Assembly: GCF_030409325.1 (NCBI RefSeq)
Contig: NZ_JAUFPR010000001.1
Coordinates: forward strand, 124,001 to 188,000
DNA length: 64,000 bases
Reading direction: 5' to 3'
Source of the DNA: Mucilaginibacter aquaedulcis
GTDB lineage: Bacteria; Bacteroidota; Bacteroidia; Sphingobacteriales; Sphingobacteriaceae
The notes below the pieces were generated by a model. The model was not told the DNA's origin. It saw nothing but the letters and a program-made list of their open reading frames with translations, and searched no databases. The position numbers and the translations under genes are program-made. Positions within the stretch are counted from its first letter, which is position 1. Every line of letters begins with the position of its first letter. Shown in pieces: positions 49,339 through 57,140 of the stretch.

Positions 49339-50241
49339 ATGACCGTTGAAAAATTAGCAGAACTAACCGGGCATGGTAATCCCATTTTCACGCTTGAACT
49401 TTCGCAAAAGCCGGGTATATTGTTTACAGGCGGCAACGATAAGGGTTTGGTGGAATGGAGCCTGAAGGATTTTTCTTTCATCAAGGTGATGTTTCCGGTT
49501 AATGCTTCAATTTATGCTATCCATTGCCCGGCAGGCTTTCCGGTATTAATTGCAGGCCTGCGCAGCGGCGAGGTGCTGGTGTTTGATTTTATACAGCAAA
49601 AGCTTATCAAGTCACTCAAGCACCATTTGAAGCCTATTTTCGATATCAAATCGGCAGCTAAAAAAAACGAACTACTGATAGCGTCTGAAGATGGCAGCGT
49701 TTCTGTCTGGAACTTGGCGAGTTTAGAGTTGGTGCACACCATCAAAGTGTCAACCGATACCGTTCGCTGCATCGCCATCTCCCCCGACGAAAAACAGGTG
49801 GCTTTCGGCTGCCGCGATAATTCTATCAAAATTTACGATCTGGAAGATTATGCCCTGCTTAAAGCCGTGCATGGCCATACCATGTCGGTTTTTGCCTTGG
49901 CCTACAGTCCCGATGGCACTTACCTGGCCTCTGGCGGTAGGGATGCGCAAATCAAGATCTGGGATCCGGTAACCTACCAGCCTTTAAAAAATATACCCGC
50001 GCATTTATTTGCCATTAACCATATCCTGTTTCATCCTACCCTGCCCTATTTTGCCACAGCCAGCATGGATAAAGGCATCAAAATTTGGGGTGCCGATGAT
50101 TTTAAATTATACAAGATCATCAGCCGTGAAAAAGGTCATGCCAGCCACCCCCTATCAGTAAACAAACTGGCCTGGAATGGCAACCAGCTACTTTCGGTTA
50201 GCGACGATAAAAAGGTGATTGTTTGGGATGTTAATTTCTGA
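49339..50241 (+). CDS. WD40-repeat beta-propeller protein
   Basis: 300 residues, made almost wholly of about seven WD40 repeats without a signal peptide, so cytoplasmic. Clear repeat ends are DGSVSVWNLASLEL, DNSIKIYDLEDYAL, DAQIKIWDPVTYQP and DKGIKIWGADDFKL, and the typical GHTMSVFALAYSPDGTYLASGG. The chain starts GHGNPIFTLELSQKPGILF, so the propeller begins at once. WD40 proteins are scaffolds for complexes; no partner is suggested by neighbours. Its place after hisIE may mean read-through from the his operon, but an inverted repeat intervenes. Confidence 0.88.
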   Translation: MTVEKLAELTGHGNPIFTLELSQKPGILFTGGNDKGLVEWSLKDFSFIKVMFPVNASIYAIHCPAGFPVLIAGLRSGEVLVFDFIQQKLIKSLKHHLKPIFDIKSAAKKNELLIASEDGSVSVWNLASLELVHTIKVSTDTVRCIAISPDEKQVAFGCRDNSIKIYDLEDYALLKAVHGHTMSVFALAYSPDGTYLASGGRDAQIKIWDPVTYQPLKNIPAHLFAINHILFHPTLPYFATASMDKGIKIWGADDFKLYKIISREKGHASHPLSVNKLAWNGNQLLSVSDDKKVIVWDVNF

Positions 50242-50285
50242 ACAGGATTAAACAGATTTATTGGATTAAAGGATTTTACCCGCCG

Positions 50286-50351
50286 TTGTTGGCGTTGTCA
50301 CCAACAATTTATCACTGGCCAAGCAAGAGAATGGTGGTGACAACACCAACA
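50286..50351. repeat. Inverted repeat, GTTGGCGTTGTCACC family
   Basis: TTGTTGGCGTTGTCACCAAC (50286-50305) pairs with TGGTGGTGACAACACCAACA (50332-50351) around a 26-nt loop, with two mismatches. It lies directly before a GTCATTGCGAG element between convergent genes. Confidence 0.75.
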
Positions 50352-50363
50352 TTGGCAAGATTT

Positions 50364-50449
50364 TGTCATTGCGAGCGTAGCGTGGCAATCGCAGACTTTA
50401 CAGGGAGTACTTGCATTGTTCGCGATTGCTTCGTACCTCGCAATGACAG
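50364..50449. repeat. Inverted repeat, GTCATTGCGAG family
   Basis: TGTCATTGCGAGCGTAGCGT...GGCAATCGC (from 50364) pairs with GCGATTGCTTCGTACCTCGC...AATGACA (to 50449). It is close in sequence to 39303-39388 over both arms, while the loops differ. Confidence 0.8.
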
Positions 50450-50463
50450 GTAGTACAAATCAA

Positions 50464-51225
50464 CTACATAAACCGCTTTATACTATGCAGCTTATGCGTA
50501 TGGCGTTTTTGATCTTCCGAGTAAATCCCATCATTGTCGATCGTATCAATTTTCACCTTGCCCGATGCGTGAATGATCTGCCTGTTATTGAGTATAATAC
50601 CAACATGCGTTACCCGGCCTTCTGGGTTGTTAAAAAATGCGAGATCGCCTAAACGCGCATTTTCAATAGTTTCAACCAATTTGCCCTCCTGCACCTGCTG
50701 ACTGGCATCTCTTTGTATATATATGTTGTTGAGTTTAAATACAACCTGGGTAAAGCCCGAGCAGTCGATACCAAAATGAGTACGGCCACCCCAAAGATAC
50801 GGCGCATTTAAAAAAGATTTAGCTGTGGTAGCAATATCCTCCCGCTCGCCAATTTCACCAACAATCTCAAATTTATCTGTACCAATATTGCAGGTAACAC
50901 CTTCCAAAAAGGCCAATGAGCTACCTGCAGGTAAATAAATTACGCTGTTATCGGCTTTTTTCCAGGCCTGGGTAACTGCCCTGTAGGTTAAATGCGGATG
51001 TGTATTTTTCAGATCATTATAGGCCATGTGGCCAAGCATTACAAATTGCAGGCGACCGATCCACCCGGAGTAGTTATCAACCTGGGTAACCACTTTCACC
51101 CACCGCTCCGTCCATTCTAAAATTTCAAAAGTTTCACCAAACAATAGCTGAGATACCTGTTCGCTCCGGTCATTAGCTTCGGCGCGCAACGGGATAACCG
51201 CAAGGTTACAAATACCGTATTCCAT
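50464..51225 (-). CDS. NlpC/P60-family (C40) peptidase with SH3 domains
   Basis: 253 residues. The N-terminal half is SH3-like (EILEWTERWVKVVTQVDNYSGWIG, residues 30-60). The C-terminal NlpC/P60 domain has catalytic Cys in HFGIDCSGFTQVVFKL and His in GRVTHVGIILNN, with IIHASGKVKID following. Such enzymes cut D-gamma-glutamyl-diaminopimelate bonds in peptidoglycan peptides. No signal peptide is visible, so it may recycle imported muropeptides in the cytoplasm, as in related Bacteroidota proteins. It is divergent from the marR-GNAT gene, and back-to-back -7 boxes share the 70-bp gap. Confidence 0.9.
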   Translation of the reverse strand: MEYGICNLAVIPLRAEANDRSEQVSQLLFGETFEILEWTERWVKVVTQVDNYSGWIGRLQFVMLGHMAYNDLKNTHPHLTYRAVTQAWKKADNSVIYLPAGSSLAFLEGVTCNIGTDKFEIVGEIGEREDIATTAKSFLNAPYLWGGRTHFGIDCSGFTQVVFKLNNIYIQRDASQQVQEGKLVETIENARLGDLAFFNNPEGRVTHVGIILNNRQIIHASGKVKIDTIDNDGIYSEDQKRHTHKLHSIKRFM

Positions 51226-51241
51226 TTATAATTGTTAAACA

Positions 51242-51249
51242 CAAATATA
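51242..51249 (-). promoter_or_regulatory. -7 box (TATATTTG) of the NlpC/P60 gene
   Basis: On the minus strand TATATTTG lies 16 bp upstream of the ATG at 51225. The start would be close to the codon. Its mirror-image partner on the plus strand is at 51268-51275. Confidence 0.55.
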
Positions 51250-51267
51250 GAAATATAAAATAATTTA

Positions 51268-51294
51268 TATATTTGTAAGTACTTACGTAATTAC
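51268..51294 (+). promoter_or_regulatory. marR-GNAT promoter with overlapping palindromic operators
   Basis: The -7 box TATATTTG (51268-51275) runs directly into GTAAGTACTTACGTAATTAC (51275-51294). That sequence contains a perfect 12-bp palindrome (GTAAGTACTTAC) followed by a perfect 8-bp palindrome (GTAATTAC), which ends 1 bp before the ATG at 51296. A MarR dimer bound here would cover the transcription start, so negative autoregulation is likely. Confidence 0.65.
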
Positions 51295-51295
51295 T

Positions 51296-52246
51296 ATGAA
51301 TATAATTGATCAACTGGAAGAATTAGCCATTGGCGCAAGGCTAAAACGCTTATATGATTATTTTGCCAAGGATGTTGTCATGATATATAAAGACGAGCAG
51401 TTAAACTTTGAGCCCAAGTATTTTACACTTTATTATCTTATCAGCAGGCAAGGCGAGGCCGGGGTTACCGAAATTGCCGAAGAGCTGAGCCTCACCCATC
51501 CTGGTGTTATTCATCTGGCCAAAGAGCTGGAAGCATTGGGTTTCATCGAGTCGGTAAAATCATCCAAAGATAGCCGCCGTCGCATGCTCCGGTTGTCGGC
51601 CAAGGGAAAAGAATCGTTACCCAAGTTTGAGCGCGTTTGGGCTAAGATAGTAGCGCTGAATAAAGAGCTTTTCAATAATCAAAAAAACAATCTGTTAAAT
51701 GCCGTTATGGAAACTGAAGCACAACTAAACGAAAAACCGTATTACCAGCGGTTTCAGGAAATGTTTAACCCGCAAGGCAACAGCCCTGTTAAGGTGATCA
51801 CCTACCAACCGCAATACGCGCGTTATTTCAAGAACCTGAACATTGAATGGATAAACACTTACTTCACGGTTGAAGAACATGACCTGGAGCAGCTAAACCA
51901 TCCTGAAGAACATATCCTTGCTGATGGCGGCGAAATTCTTTTTGCGCAAATCAATGATGATATTGCGGGTACCTGCGCGCTTGTTAAAACAGGCCCTGCA
52001 GAGTACGAGCTGGCAAAAATGGCGGTAAGCCCCAAATATCAGGGACGTAAAATTGGCAATTTACTGATGGAGGCCGCCATAGCCAAAGCCAAAGAACTTG
52101 GCGGAACGCGACTATGGCTTGGTTCAAGCCATAAGTTGGTACCAGCGCTTTCCCTGTACAGAAAATATGGCTTTAAGGAATTTACGGTAGAATCTACCCC
52201 ATACCAGCGTGCCAGCATACATATGGAGCGTAGTTTGATAGAGTAG
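51296..52246 (+). CDS. MarR-family regulator fused to a GNAT acetyltransferase
   Basis: 316 residues in two domains. The MarR winged helix (about 1-150) has YYLISRQGEAGVTEIAEELS, LTHPGVIHLAKELEALGFIE and the wing SSKDSRRRMLRLSAKG. The GNAT domain (about 165-316) has the acetyl-CoA-binding LAKMAVSPKYQGRKIGNLLM and a typical C-terminal LYRKYGFKEFTVESTPYQR. Such fusions are widespread and probably combine ligand-sensitive repression with acetylation of a small molecule or protein. Paired palindromes overlap its start. It converges on the ferredoxin gene across a strong terminator. Confidence 0.92.
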   Translation: MNIIDQLEELAIGARLKRLYDYFAKDVVMIYKDEQLNFEPKYFTLYYLISRQGEAGVTEIAEELSLTHPGVIHLAKELEALGFIESVKSSKDSRRRMLRLSAKGKESLPKFERVWAKIVALNKELFNNQKNNLLNAVMETEAQLNEKPYYQRFQEMFNPQGNSPVKVITYQPQYARYFKNLNIEWINTYFTVEEHDLEQLNHPEEHILADGGEILFAQINDDIAGTCALVKTGPAEYELAKMAVSPKYQGRKIGNLLMEAAIAKAKELGGTRLWLGSSHKLVPALSLYRKYGFKEFTVESTPYQRASIHMERSLIE

Positions 52247-52284
52247 ATATGAGATTTGGAATCTCATTAAAATCCATAAGAAAC

Positions 52285-52314
52285 AAAAAGGGAACAGCAA
52301 GCTGTTCCCTTTTT
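52285..52314. terminator. Bidirectional intrinsic terminator
   Basis: AAAAAGGGAACAG (52285-52297) and CTGTTCCCTTTTT (52302-52314) form a perfect 13-bp stem with loop CAAG, and the A/T runs serve both strands. It separates the convergent marR-GNAT and ferredoxin genes. Confidence 0.92.
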
Positions 52315-52335
52315 AATATCGAATAGAATAAAAAA

Positions 52336-52689
52336 TTACTCATTCATGTGCAGCCAATCTTTTTTGGCCAACAGTTCTTCTTCAGTTTCGCGTATATCCT
52401 CATCATCCACACAGCAGTCAACAGGGCATACTGCCGCGCACTGTGGTTCATCATGAAAACCAACACACTCGGTACACTTATCAGGCACAATGTAATATAT
52501 ATCGTCAGATAAGGCAGCCTGGGTTTCCTCAGCATTTAAGGTATTACCATCGCCAAAATCAATAACGCCTTTAAGCCCGGTACCATCGCTAAAGCGCCAT
52601 GCAGCGCCAGCATCATAAATAGCATTATTTGGGCACTCCGGTTCGCAGGCTCCGCAGTTTATGCATTCATCGGTGATTTTAATCGCCAT
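52336..52689 (-). CDS. 2[4Fe-4S] ferredoxin
   Basis: 117 residues. Cluster motifs are CINCGACEPECPNNAIY and CTECVGFHDEPQCAAVCPVD; the eight-residue stretch between Cys 2 and 3 of the second motif is that of Alvin-type (Allochromatium-like) ferredoxins. An acidic insert of about 35 residues between the motifs and an acidic tail (DDEDIRETEEELLAKKDW) complete the chain. It is a low-potential electron carrier in the cytoplasm, partner unknown. It is divergent from the LuxC-like reductase gene with 101 bp between starts. Confidence 0.95.
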   Translation of the reverse strand: MAIKITDECINCGACEPECPNNAIYDAGAAWRFSDGTGLKGVIDFGDGNTLNAEETQAALSDDIYYIVPDKCTECVGFHDEPQCAAVCPVDCCVDDEDIRETEEELLAKKDWLHMNE

Positions 52690-52715
52690 ATTTCTAAATA
52701 TCTAATATTCTCAAT

Positions 52716-52723
52716 TAACTTTG
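52716..52723 (+). promoter_or_regulatory. -7 box (TAACTTTG) of the LuxC-like reductase gene
   Basis: TAACTTTG matches TAnnTTTG. Transcription would start near 52730, leaving a leader of about 60 nt that contains the palindrome at 52766-52781. No clear -33 TTTG. Confidence 0.45.
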
Positions 52724-52765
52724 CCTGAAATTAACAAGCGTACAAATATAACAAAAAAAGGCTTT

Positions 52766-52781
52766 AAGGGTTTAAACCCTT
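52766..52781. promoter_or_regulatory. Perfect 16-bp palindrome before the reductase start codon
   Basis: AAGGGTTTAAACCCTT is self-complementary over all 16 bases and ends 9 bp before the ATG at 52791. It could be an operator for a dimeric regulator or, in the leader RNA, a small hairpin covering the ribosome landing site. Function unknown. Confidence 0.5.
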
Positions 52782-52790
52782 TCCATATAT

Positions 52791-53816
52791 ATGTCAAAAA
52801 TTAATATAAAAAACTCAATAAATTCATTTTCAAGCTTAGGAAAGCAGTTAATAGCGCCAGATGCACAATTAATGGCCGTTATTAACGATGAGCAGTACCA
52901 TAATGCATGGTTTACACCTGAGAGTGTTTTGAGGGCCGTAACTGCCATTGGCAAAATGCTTAACGAAGCCGATTTGCAGCAATGGTTATCAAAATACAAC
53001 CTTGAAAACGAAAAACCTGTTAAAAAGATAGGGCTTATTTTGGCGGGTAATATTCCGCTGGTGGGCTTTCATGACGTGCTTTGCGTATTGGCTTCGGGCA
53101 ATCATGCGCTTATCAAGGCATCATCGCAGGATGCACGCCTCATTAAACAGATATTGCAGCGCTTGGTTGATATTGACGGCAGCTTTGAGGGCAGGTTCAC
53201 TTTTGTAGAGCGCCTGGCTAATTTTGATGCCATTATAGCCACCGGCAGCAATAACAGCTCTCGTTATTTTGACTATTACTTTGGCAAGGTGCCCAACATT
53301 ATCCGGAAAAACCGTAATAGTATAGCTCTGCTTACCGGTGCCGAAACTGCTGAAGATTTATTTAACCTCGGCCATGATATTTTTGACTATTATGGTTTAG
53401 GCTGCCGCAACGTATCAAAACTACTGGTTCCGGAAGGGTATAACTTCAACTTCTTTTTTGAATCGATAGAGGATCATAAGGCCATCATACATCATCATAA
53501 ATACAATAATAACTACGATTATAACAAGTCTATATACCTCGTAAACGGCGATGCACATCTGGACAATGGTTTCCTGATGGTAAAGGAAGATGACAGGATG
53601 GCATCTCCCCTGTCGGTAGTTTATTTTAGCTATTATTCCGATCTGGCTTCTGCACAGCATATACTTATTGAACAGACCGAAAATCTGCAATGCATTGTCA
53701 CTTCGGCAACTATCAAAGTACCTAACCAGGTGGTGGGTTTTGGCCAAAGCCAGCAACCCGCATTATGGGATTATGCCGATGGTATTGATACAATGGAATT
53801 CTTGGCAAATCTTTAA
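52791..53816 (+). CDS. LuxC-like acyl-CoA (acyl-protein) reductase
   Basis: 341 residues of the LuxC/aldehyde dehydrogenase-like superfamily: WFTPESVLRAVTAIGKML near the N-terminus, the nucleotide-binding VGLILAGNIPLVGFHDVLCV-type segment (here KIGLILAGNIPLVGFHDVL), FDAIIATGSNNSSRYFDYYF, RKNRNSIALLTGAET and the catalytic Cys region YGLGCRNVSKLLVPEGYNF. LuxC proteins reduce activated fatty acids to aldehydes with NADPH. In Bacteroidota this stand-alone form regularly lies beside a ferredoxin gene, as here (divergent), but its physiological substrate is not established. Followed by an inverted repeat. Confidence 0.88.
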   Translation: MSKINIKNSINSFSSLGKQLIAPDAQLMAVINDEQYHNAWFTPESVLRAVTAIGKMLNEADLQQWLSKYNLENEKPVKKIGLILAGNIPLVGFHDVLCVLASGNHALIKASSQDARLIKQILQRLVDIDGSFEGRFTFVERLANFDAIIATGSNNSSRYFDYYFGKVPNIIRKNRNSIALLTGAETAEDLFNLGHDIFDYYGLGCRNVSKLLVPEGYNFNFFFESIEDHKAIIHHHKYNNNYDYNKSIYLVNGDAHLDNGFLMVKEDDRMASPLSVVYFSYYSDLASAQHILIEQTENLQCIVTSATIKVPNQVVGFGQSQQPALWDYADGIDTMEFLANL

Positions 53817-53841
53817 AATTACAATACCTTTGGAGGGAAGC

Positions 53842-53937
53842 CTATAGTTGATGGCTCATAGTTCATGTTTATCATATTAAACAGATTTTTACTATGAGCT
53901 ATGAACCATCAACTATGAACTACAAAACATGAACTAA
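53842..53937. repeat. Inverted repeat, AGTTCATGGTTCATAG family, copy 2
   Basis: CTATAGTTGATGGCTCATAG (from 53842) pairs with TATGAACCATCAACTATGAA (53900-53919); further GTTCATG/CATGAAC words extend it on both sides to the start codon at 53939. Related to 49248-49334. Confidence 0.65.
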
Positions 53938-53938
53938 C

Positions 53939-54142
53939 ATGTATATTATAAAAGTTAAAGGCGTTGCCAAAATACCTGATTATGTACAGCTGCGCGACGA
54001 TAAGTTCACGCTGCTGGCTTATTTCAGGGTTGACAGGCCTGATAAATCGTTGGATAAGGTGGGGCTTGGTGATAAGGCCGAATATATTATGAATATTATA
54101 AAAGACCTGCCTTTTGGCCAGATCTTAAAATTAGAGCTATAA
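53939..54142 (+). CDS. Small conserved-looking protein before ftsE, function unknown
   Basis: 67 residues: MYIIKVKGVAKIPDYVQLRD, then FTLLAYFRVDRPDKSLDKVG and a C-terminal helix-like IMNIIKDLPFGQILKLEL. No signal peptide, no Cys, mixed alpha/beta pattern. I do not recognise the family. It stops 6 bp before the FtsE-like ATPase and so is very probably co-transcribed and co-translated with it. Codon use resembles the neighbours, and the frame has an ATG right after the repeat. A role linked to the ABC ATPase is only a guess. Confidence 0.7.
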   Translation: MYIIKVKGVAKIPDYVQLRDDKFTLLAYFRVDRPDKSLDKVGLGDKAEYIMNIIKDLPFGQILKLEL

Positions 54143-54148
54143 AAAAAG

Positions 54149-54829
54149 ATGATCGGAAACTCTGTTATAAAGCTAAACGGTGTTGATATTTTTCAACAGG
54201 CACACCTGGTACTATCAAACGTTAACTTACATATTGACAAAGGCGATTTTGTATGGCTGATAGGCCAGACAGGATCGGGCAAAAGTAGTTTGCTTAAGGT
54301 AATTTATGGCGACCTGGGCATCAAAAGCGGCACCGGCCATGCCTGTGGTTATGAACTGAGCAAACTCCCCACCCGCGACGTTCCGTATCTGAGGCGCAAG
54401 CTGGGCATCGTTTTTCAAGATTTTCAATTACTTACCGATAGGTCAATTGAACAAAACCTGATCTTCGTGATGCGTGCCACCGGCTGGACAGACAAAAAAC
54501 TGATTGCCGAACGCGCCCTTGATGTACTGGAAAAAGTGGGCTTGCGCTCAAAACTTAAAAAAATGCCGCATGAGCTGTCTGGCGGTGAGCAGCAGCGTGT
54601 GGTTATTGCCCGTGCCCTGCTTAACGACCCGGAGATCATCCTGGCCGATGAGCCAACCGGCAACCTCGACCCTGAAACATCTGAAGAAATTGTACTGCTG
54701 CTAAAACAGATCAGCCAATCGGGCACCGCGGTACTGGTTGCCACACATGATTATCACATCATCCGTGCCTTCCCATCACGCATCATCAAATGCGAAAACG
54801 GCAAGGTACTGGAAGACGCGGAGATTTAA
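54149..54829 (+). CDS. ftsE: FtsE-like ABC transporter ATP-binding protein
   Basis: 226-residue ABC ATPase: Walker [20 protein letters not shown]-loop [20 protein letters not shown], signature [18 protein letters not shown], Walker [20 protein letters not shown] and H-loop [15 protein letters not shown]. It is closest to FtsE/LolD-type ATPases, and [16 protein letters not shown] points to FtsE, which with FtsX controls peptidoglycan hydrolases at division. No ftsX or other permease gene lies next to it here; the next gene is grpE after a repeat block. So the partner must be encoded elsewhere. Confidence 0.85.
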   Translation: MIGNSVIKLNGVDIFQQAHLVLSNVNLHIDKGDFVWLIGQTGSGKSSLLKVIYGDLGIKSGTGHACGYELSKLPTRDVPYLRRKLGIVFQDFQLLTDRSIEQNLIFVMRATGWTDKKLIAERALDVLEKVGLRSKLKKMPHELSGGEQQRVVIARALLNDPEIILADEPTGNLDPETSEEIVLLLKQISQSGTAVLVATHDYHIIRAFPSRIIKCENGKVLEDAEI

Positions 54830-55073
54830 CCGTTGATTATTGTATGATTGCAGTGATTGCGTTGATTACCTTTTTGGGTGATAATGATTTTTTGTCTGAA
54901 CCACGATTTTTGGGATTACTTCGATTATTTTAAATAGATAAAAGAAATCCTGATGATCCAAAAATCCCAAAAATCGCAATTCAGACAAAAATCAACGAAA
55001 TCATAGCAATCAAAACCAATCAACGGTCAAGGATCAAAGGAATCACCACAATCAAAACTAATCAACGGTCGGT
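54830..55073. repeat. Nested repeats: ATCAACGGTCA outer arms around a GTCTGAACC inverted repeat
   Basis: Outer left words (ACCGTTGATTATTGTATGAT, 54830-54849, and GATTGCGTTGATTACC) pair with AATCAACGAAATCATAGCAA and AACCAATCAACGGTCAA (54989-55030). A further copy, AAAACTAATCAACGGTC, follows to 55073. The centre (54894-54986) is a complete element with arms GTCTGAACCACGATTTTTGG and CAAAAATCGCAATTCAGAC, as at 22878-22976. This fills the 356-bp gap before grpE, together with the palindrome at 55095-55109. Confidence 0.75.
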
Positions 55074-55094
55074 CAACCTGTCACATCCGCGCAA

Positions 55095-55109
55095 AAGGTG
55101 TCACACCTT
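55095..55109. promoter_or_regulatory. Palindrome AAGGTGTCACACCTT upstream of grpE
   Basis: Seven-bp arms (AAGGTGT/ACACCTT) around a central C, about 75 bp before the grpE ATG. It is not part of the nearby repeat families. A heat-shock or stress operator is possible but not supported by a known motif; it is not a CIRCE element. GACA-GCT-TGTC (55132-55142) is a second small inverted repeat nearby. Confidence 0.35.
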
Positions 55110-55185
55110 CCTGTTAAAGATGATAACCACTGACAGCTTGTCGGCTTTAGTATAATGGCAGGATACTTGATTGGCACTATCAGCT

Positions 55186-55785
55186 ATGAAATTTAACGAT
55201 ATGTTGAAGAAAAAGAAGAAAGAAAATACGGATACTCCAGAAAATATGAATACGACAGATCAGGAAAATATACATGCAGAAGGCGAGCCACAGGCTCAAA
55301 CTGAAACCCCGGAACAAGAGGTTGTAGAAGCACCATCTGCCGAAGATAAATTGAAAGAGGAACTGGCCCAGGCAAATGATAAATACCTGCGCTTATATGC
55401 CGAATTTGATAACTTCAGAAGGCGCACCCAAAAAGAACGCGCCGAAGCCCGCGAAACCGAAGGCAAAGAATTATTAGTTGCCTTGTTGCCGGTTCTTGAC
55501 GATTTTGAACGTGCCCAACGCTCAATGGAAAAAGCGGTTGACGTTGCCCCTGTTAAAGAAGGCGTTACGCTTATCCAAAATAAACTGAAGAATATATTAG
55601 GTCAAAAAGGCCTGAAAGAAATGGAATCTGTAGGTGCACCGTTTGATGCCGACCTGCACGAAGCTATTACCAACATCCCTGCCCCTACCGATGATTTAAA
55701 AGGTAAGGTGGTTGATGAAATGGAAAAAGGATATTACCTGAAAGACAGGGTTATCCGTTTTGCCAAAGTAATTGTAGGAGCATAA
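55186..55785 (+). CDS. grpE: Nucleotide exchange factor GrpE
   Basis: 199 residues from the ATG at 55186; a TTG at 55171 in frame is less likely. A basic then acidic disordered N-terminus (about 1-55, LKKKKKENTDTPENM and EGEPQAQTETPEQE) is followed by the long dimer-forming helix (KEELAQANDKYLRLYAEFDN, FRRRTQKERAEARETEGKEL) and the beta-wing domain (MESVGAPFDADLHEAITNIP, MEKGYYLKDRVIRFAKVIVG). GrpE releases ADP from DnaK in the protein-folding cycle. dnaJ follows in the same direction after 127 bp; dnaK is not in the window. Confidence 0.96.
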   Translation: MKFNDMLKKKKKENTDTPENMNTTDQENIHAEGEPQAQTETPEQEVVEAPSAEDKLKEELAQANDKYLRLYAEFDNFRRRTQKERAEARETEGKELLVALLPVLDDFERAQRSMEKAVDVAPVKEGVTLIQNKLKNILGQKGLKEMESVGAPFDADLHEAITNIPAPTDDLKGKVVDEMEKGYYLKDRVIRFAKVIVGA

Positions 55786-55788
55786 ATG

Positions 55789-55901
55789 ATTTCGGATTTG
55801 GGATGTTCAATTTGGGATTTTTCTCAAATGATCATCCTTCCTATATCAAAAGCAAATTAAGAACACAATAAATCCGAAATCGAAATTTCGAGATCCGAAA
55901 T
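55789..55901. repeat. Inverted repeat, GATTTCGGAT family, copy 2
   Basis: ATTTCGGATTTGGGATGTTC (from 55789) pairs with AAATCCGAAATCGAAATTTC...ATCCGAAAT (55870-55901), less perfectly than the relative at 40998-41091. It lies within the grpE-dnaJ gap and ends 12 bp before the dnaJ start. Confidence 0.7.
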
Positions 55902-55912
55902 AAATAAAAAAC

Positions 55913-57082
55913 ATGGCTAAAAGAGATTATTACGATATCCTGGGAGTTGCAAAAGGTGCCAGTGCCGATGATATAAAAAAGGCATATCGTAAAATGGCTA
56001 TTAAATATCACCCGGATAAAAACGAGGGTGACAAAGAAGCTGAAGAAAAATTCAAGGAAGCTGCCGAAGCTTATGAAGTTTTAAGCAGTCCTGAAAAACG
56101 TCAGCGTTATGACCAGTTTGGCCATGCTGCCAACGCTTCATCTGCAAATGGCGGAGGCTATGGCGGCGGTGGCATGAATATGGAAGACATATTTAGCCAG
56201 TTTGGCGATATTTTTGGCGGCGGAAGTCCGTTTGAGGGCTTCTTTGGCGGTGGCGGCCGTCAGGGTGGCGGTGCAGGCGGCAGGCGTGTAGCCCGCGGCA
56301 GCAATCTGCGCATCAAAGTACGTTTAACTTTAGAAGAGGTAGCCAACGGTGCCGAGAAGAAAATAAAGGTTAACAAACAAATAGTTTGTAAAACCTGCGA
56401 TGGCTCTGGCGCTAAGGATAAATCATCATTCCAAACCTGTAAAACCTGTGGTGGCTCGGGCGCTGTGCGCAGGGTAACCAACACCATACTGGGCCAGATG
56501 CAAACTACCAGCACCTGCCCTACCTGTAACGGTGAAGGTTCAACCATACTGTCAAAATGTAATGTTTGTCATGGTGATGGCGTGGTGCGCGGCGAAGAGC
56601 TGATCACTATCAACGTACCTGCGGGCGTAAGCGAAGGCATGCAATTAAGCATGAGCGGCAAAGGTAACGCTGCCCCACGCGGCGGTGTTCCCGGCGATTT
56701 AATTATATTGATTGAAGAGATACCTCACGAAACATTAAAACGTGATGGTAATAACGTGATATATGACCTGCATGTAAACTTTGTTGATGCCACTTTAGGC
56801 ACCACAGTTGAAGTGCCTACCATTGATGGCAAAGCCAAGATCAAGATTGATCCGGGAACCCAGGGTGGTAAAATTCTGCGCCTGAAAGGCAAAGGTGTGC
56901 CTGAGGTAAACTCATATCACCGCGGCGACCAGCTGGTACACATCAACATCTGGACACCAAAAGCTATCAGCAAGGAAGAACGCGATATATTGGAAAAACT
57001 GCAATCATCGCCAAACTTTAAACCTAATCCCGGCAAAAACGAAAAAAGCTTTTTCGACAGGATGAAGGAATATTTTGAATAA
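55913..57082 (+). CDS. dnaJ: Chaperone DnaJ (Hsp40, class A)
   Basis: 389 residues. The J domain (1-70) has the DnaK-stimulating HPD in [14 protein letters not shown] Gly/Phe-rich linker (75-130) follows, then four zinc motifs [24 protein letters not shown] and CNVCHGDG, and two C-terminal beta-barrel domains ([33 protein letters not shown]). It delivers unfolded substrates to DnaK and works with GrpE, encoded just upstream. A terminator at 57105-57140 follows. Confidence 0.97.
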   Translation: MAKRDYYDILGVAKGASADDIKKAYRKMAIKYHPDKNEGDKEAEEKFKEAAEAYEVLSSPEKRQRYDQFGHAANASSANGGGYGGGGMNMEDIFSQFGDIFGGGSPFEGFFGGGGRQGGGAGGRRVARGSNLRIKVRLTLEEVANGAEKKIKVNKQIVCKTCDGSGAKDKSSFQTCKTCGGSGAVRRVTNTILGQMQTTSTCPTCNGEGSTILSKCNVCHGDGVVRGEELITINVPAGVSEGMQLSMSGKGNAAPRGGVPGDLIILIEEIPHETLKRDGNNVIYDLHVNFVDATLGTTVEVPTIDGKAKIKIDPGTQGGKILRLKGKGVPEVNSYHRGDQLVHINIWTPKAISKEERDILEKLQSSPNFKPNPGKNEKSFFDRMKEYFE

Positions 57083-57104
57083 TAGCTGAATGGCCAAAGG
57101 CATT

Positions 57105-57140
57105 AGAAAGTCCAAAATCAATTATGATTTTGGACTTTCT
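57105..57140. terminator. Bidirectional terminator overlapping the fic stop codon
   Basis: AGAAAGTCCAAAATCA (57105-57120) and TGATTTTGGACTTTCT (57125-57140) form a perfect 16-bp stem with loop ATTA. The right arm encodes the last residues of the convergent Fic protein (KTESPKS) and the loop holds its stop. GTTTTAA follows on the plus strand. Confidence 0.85.
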
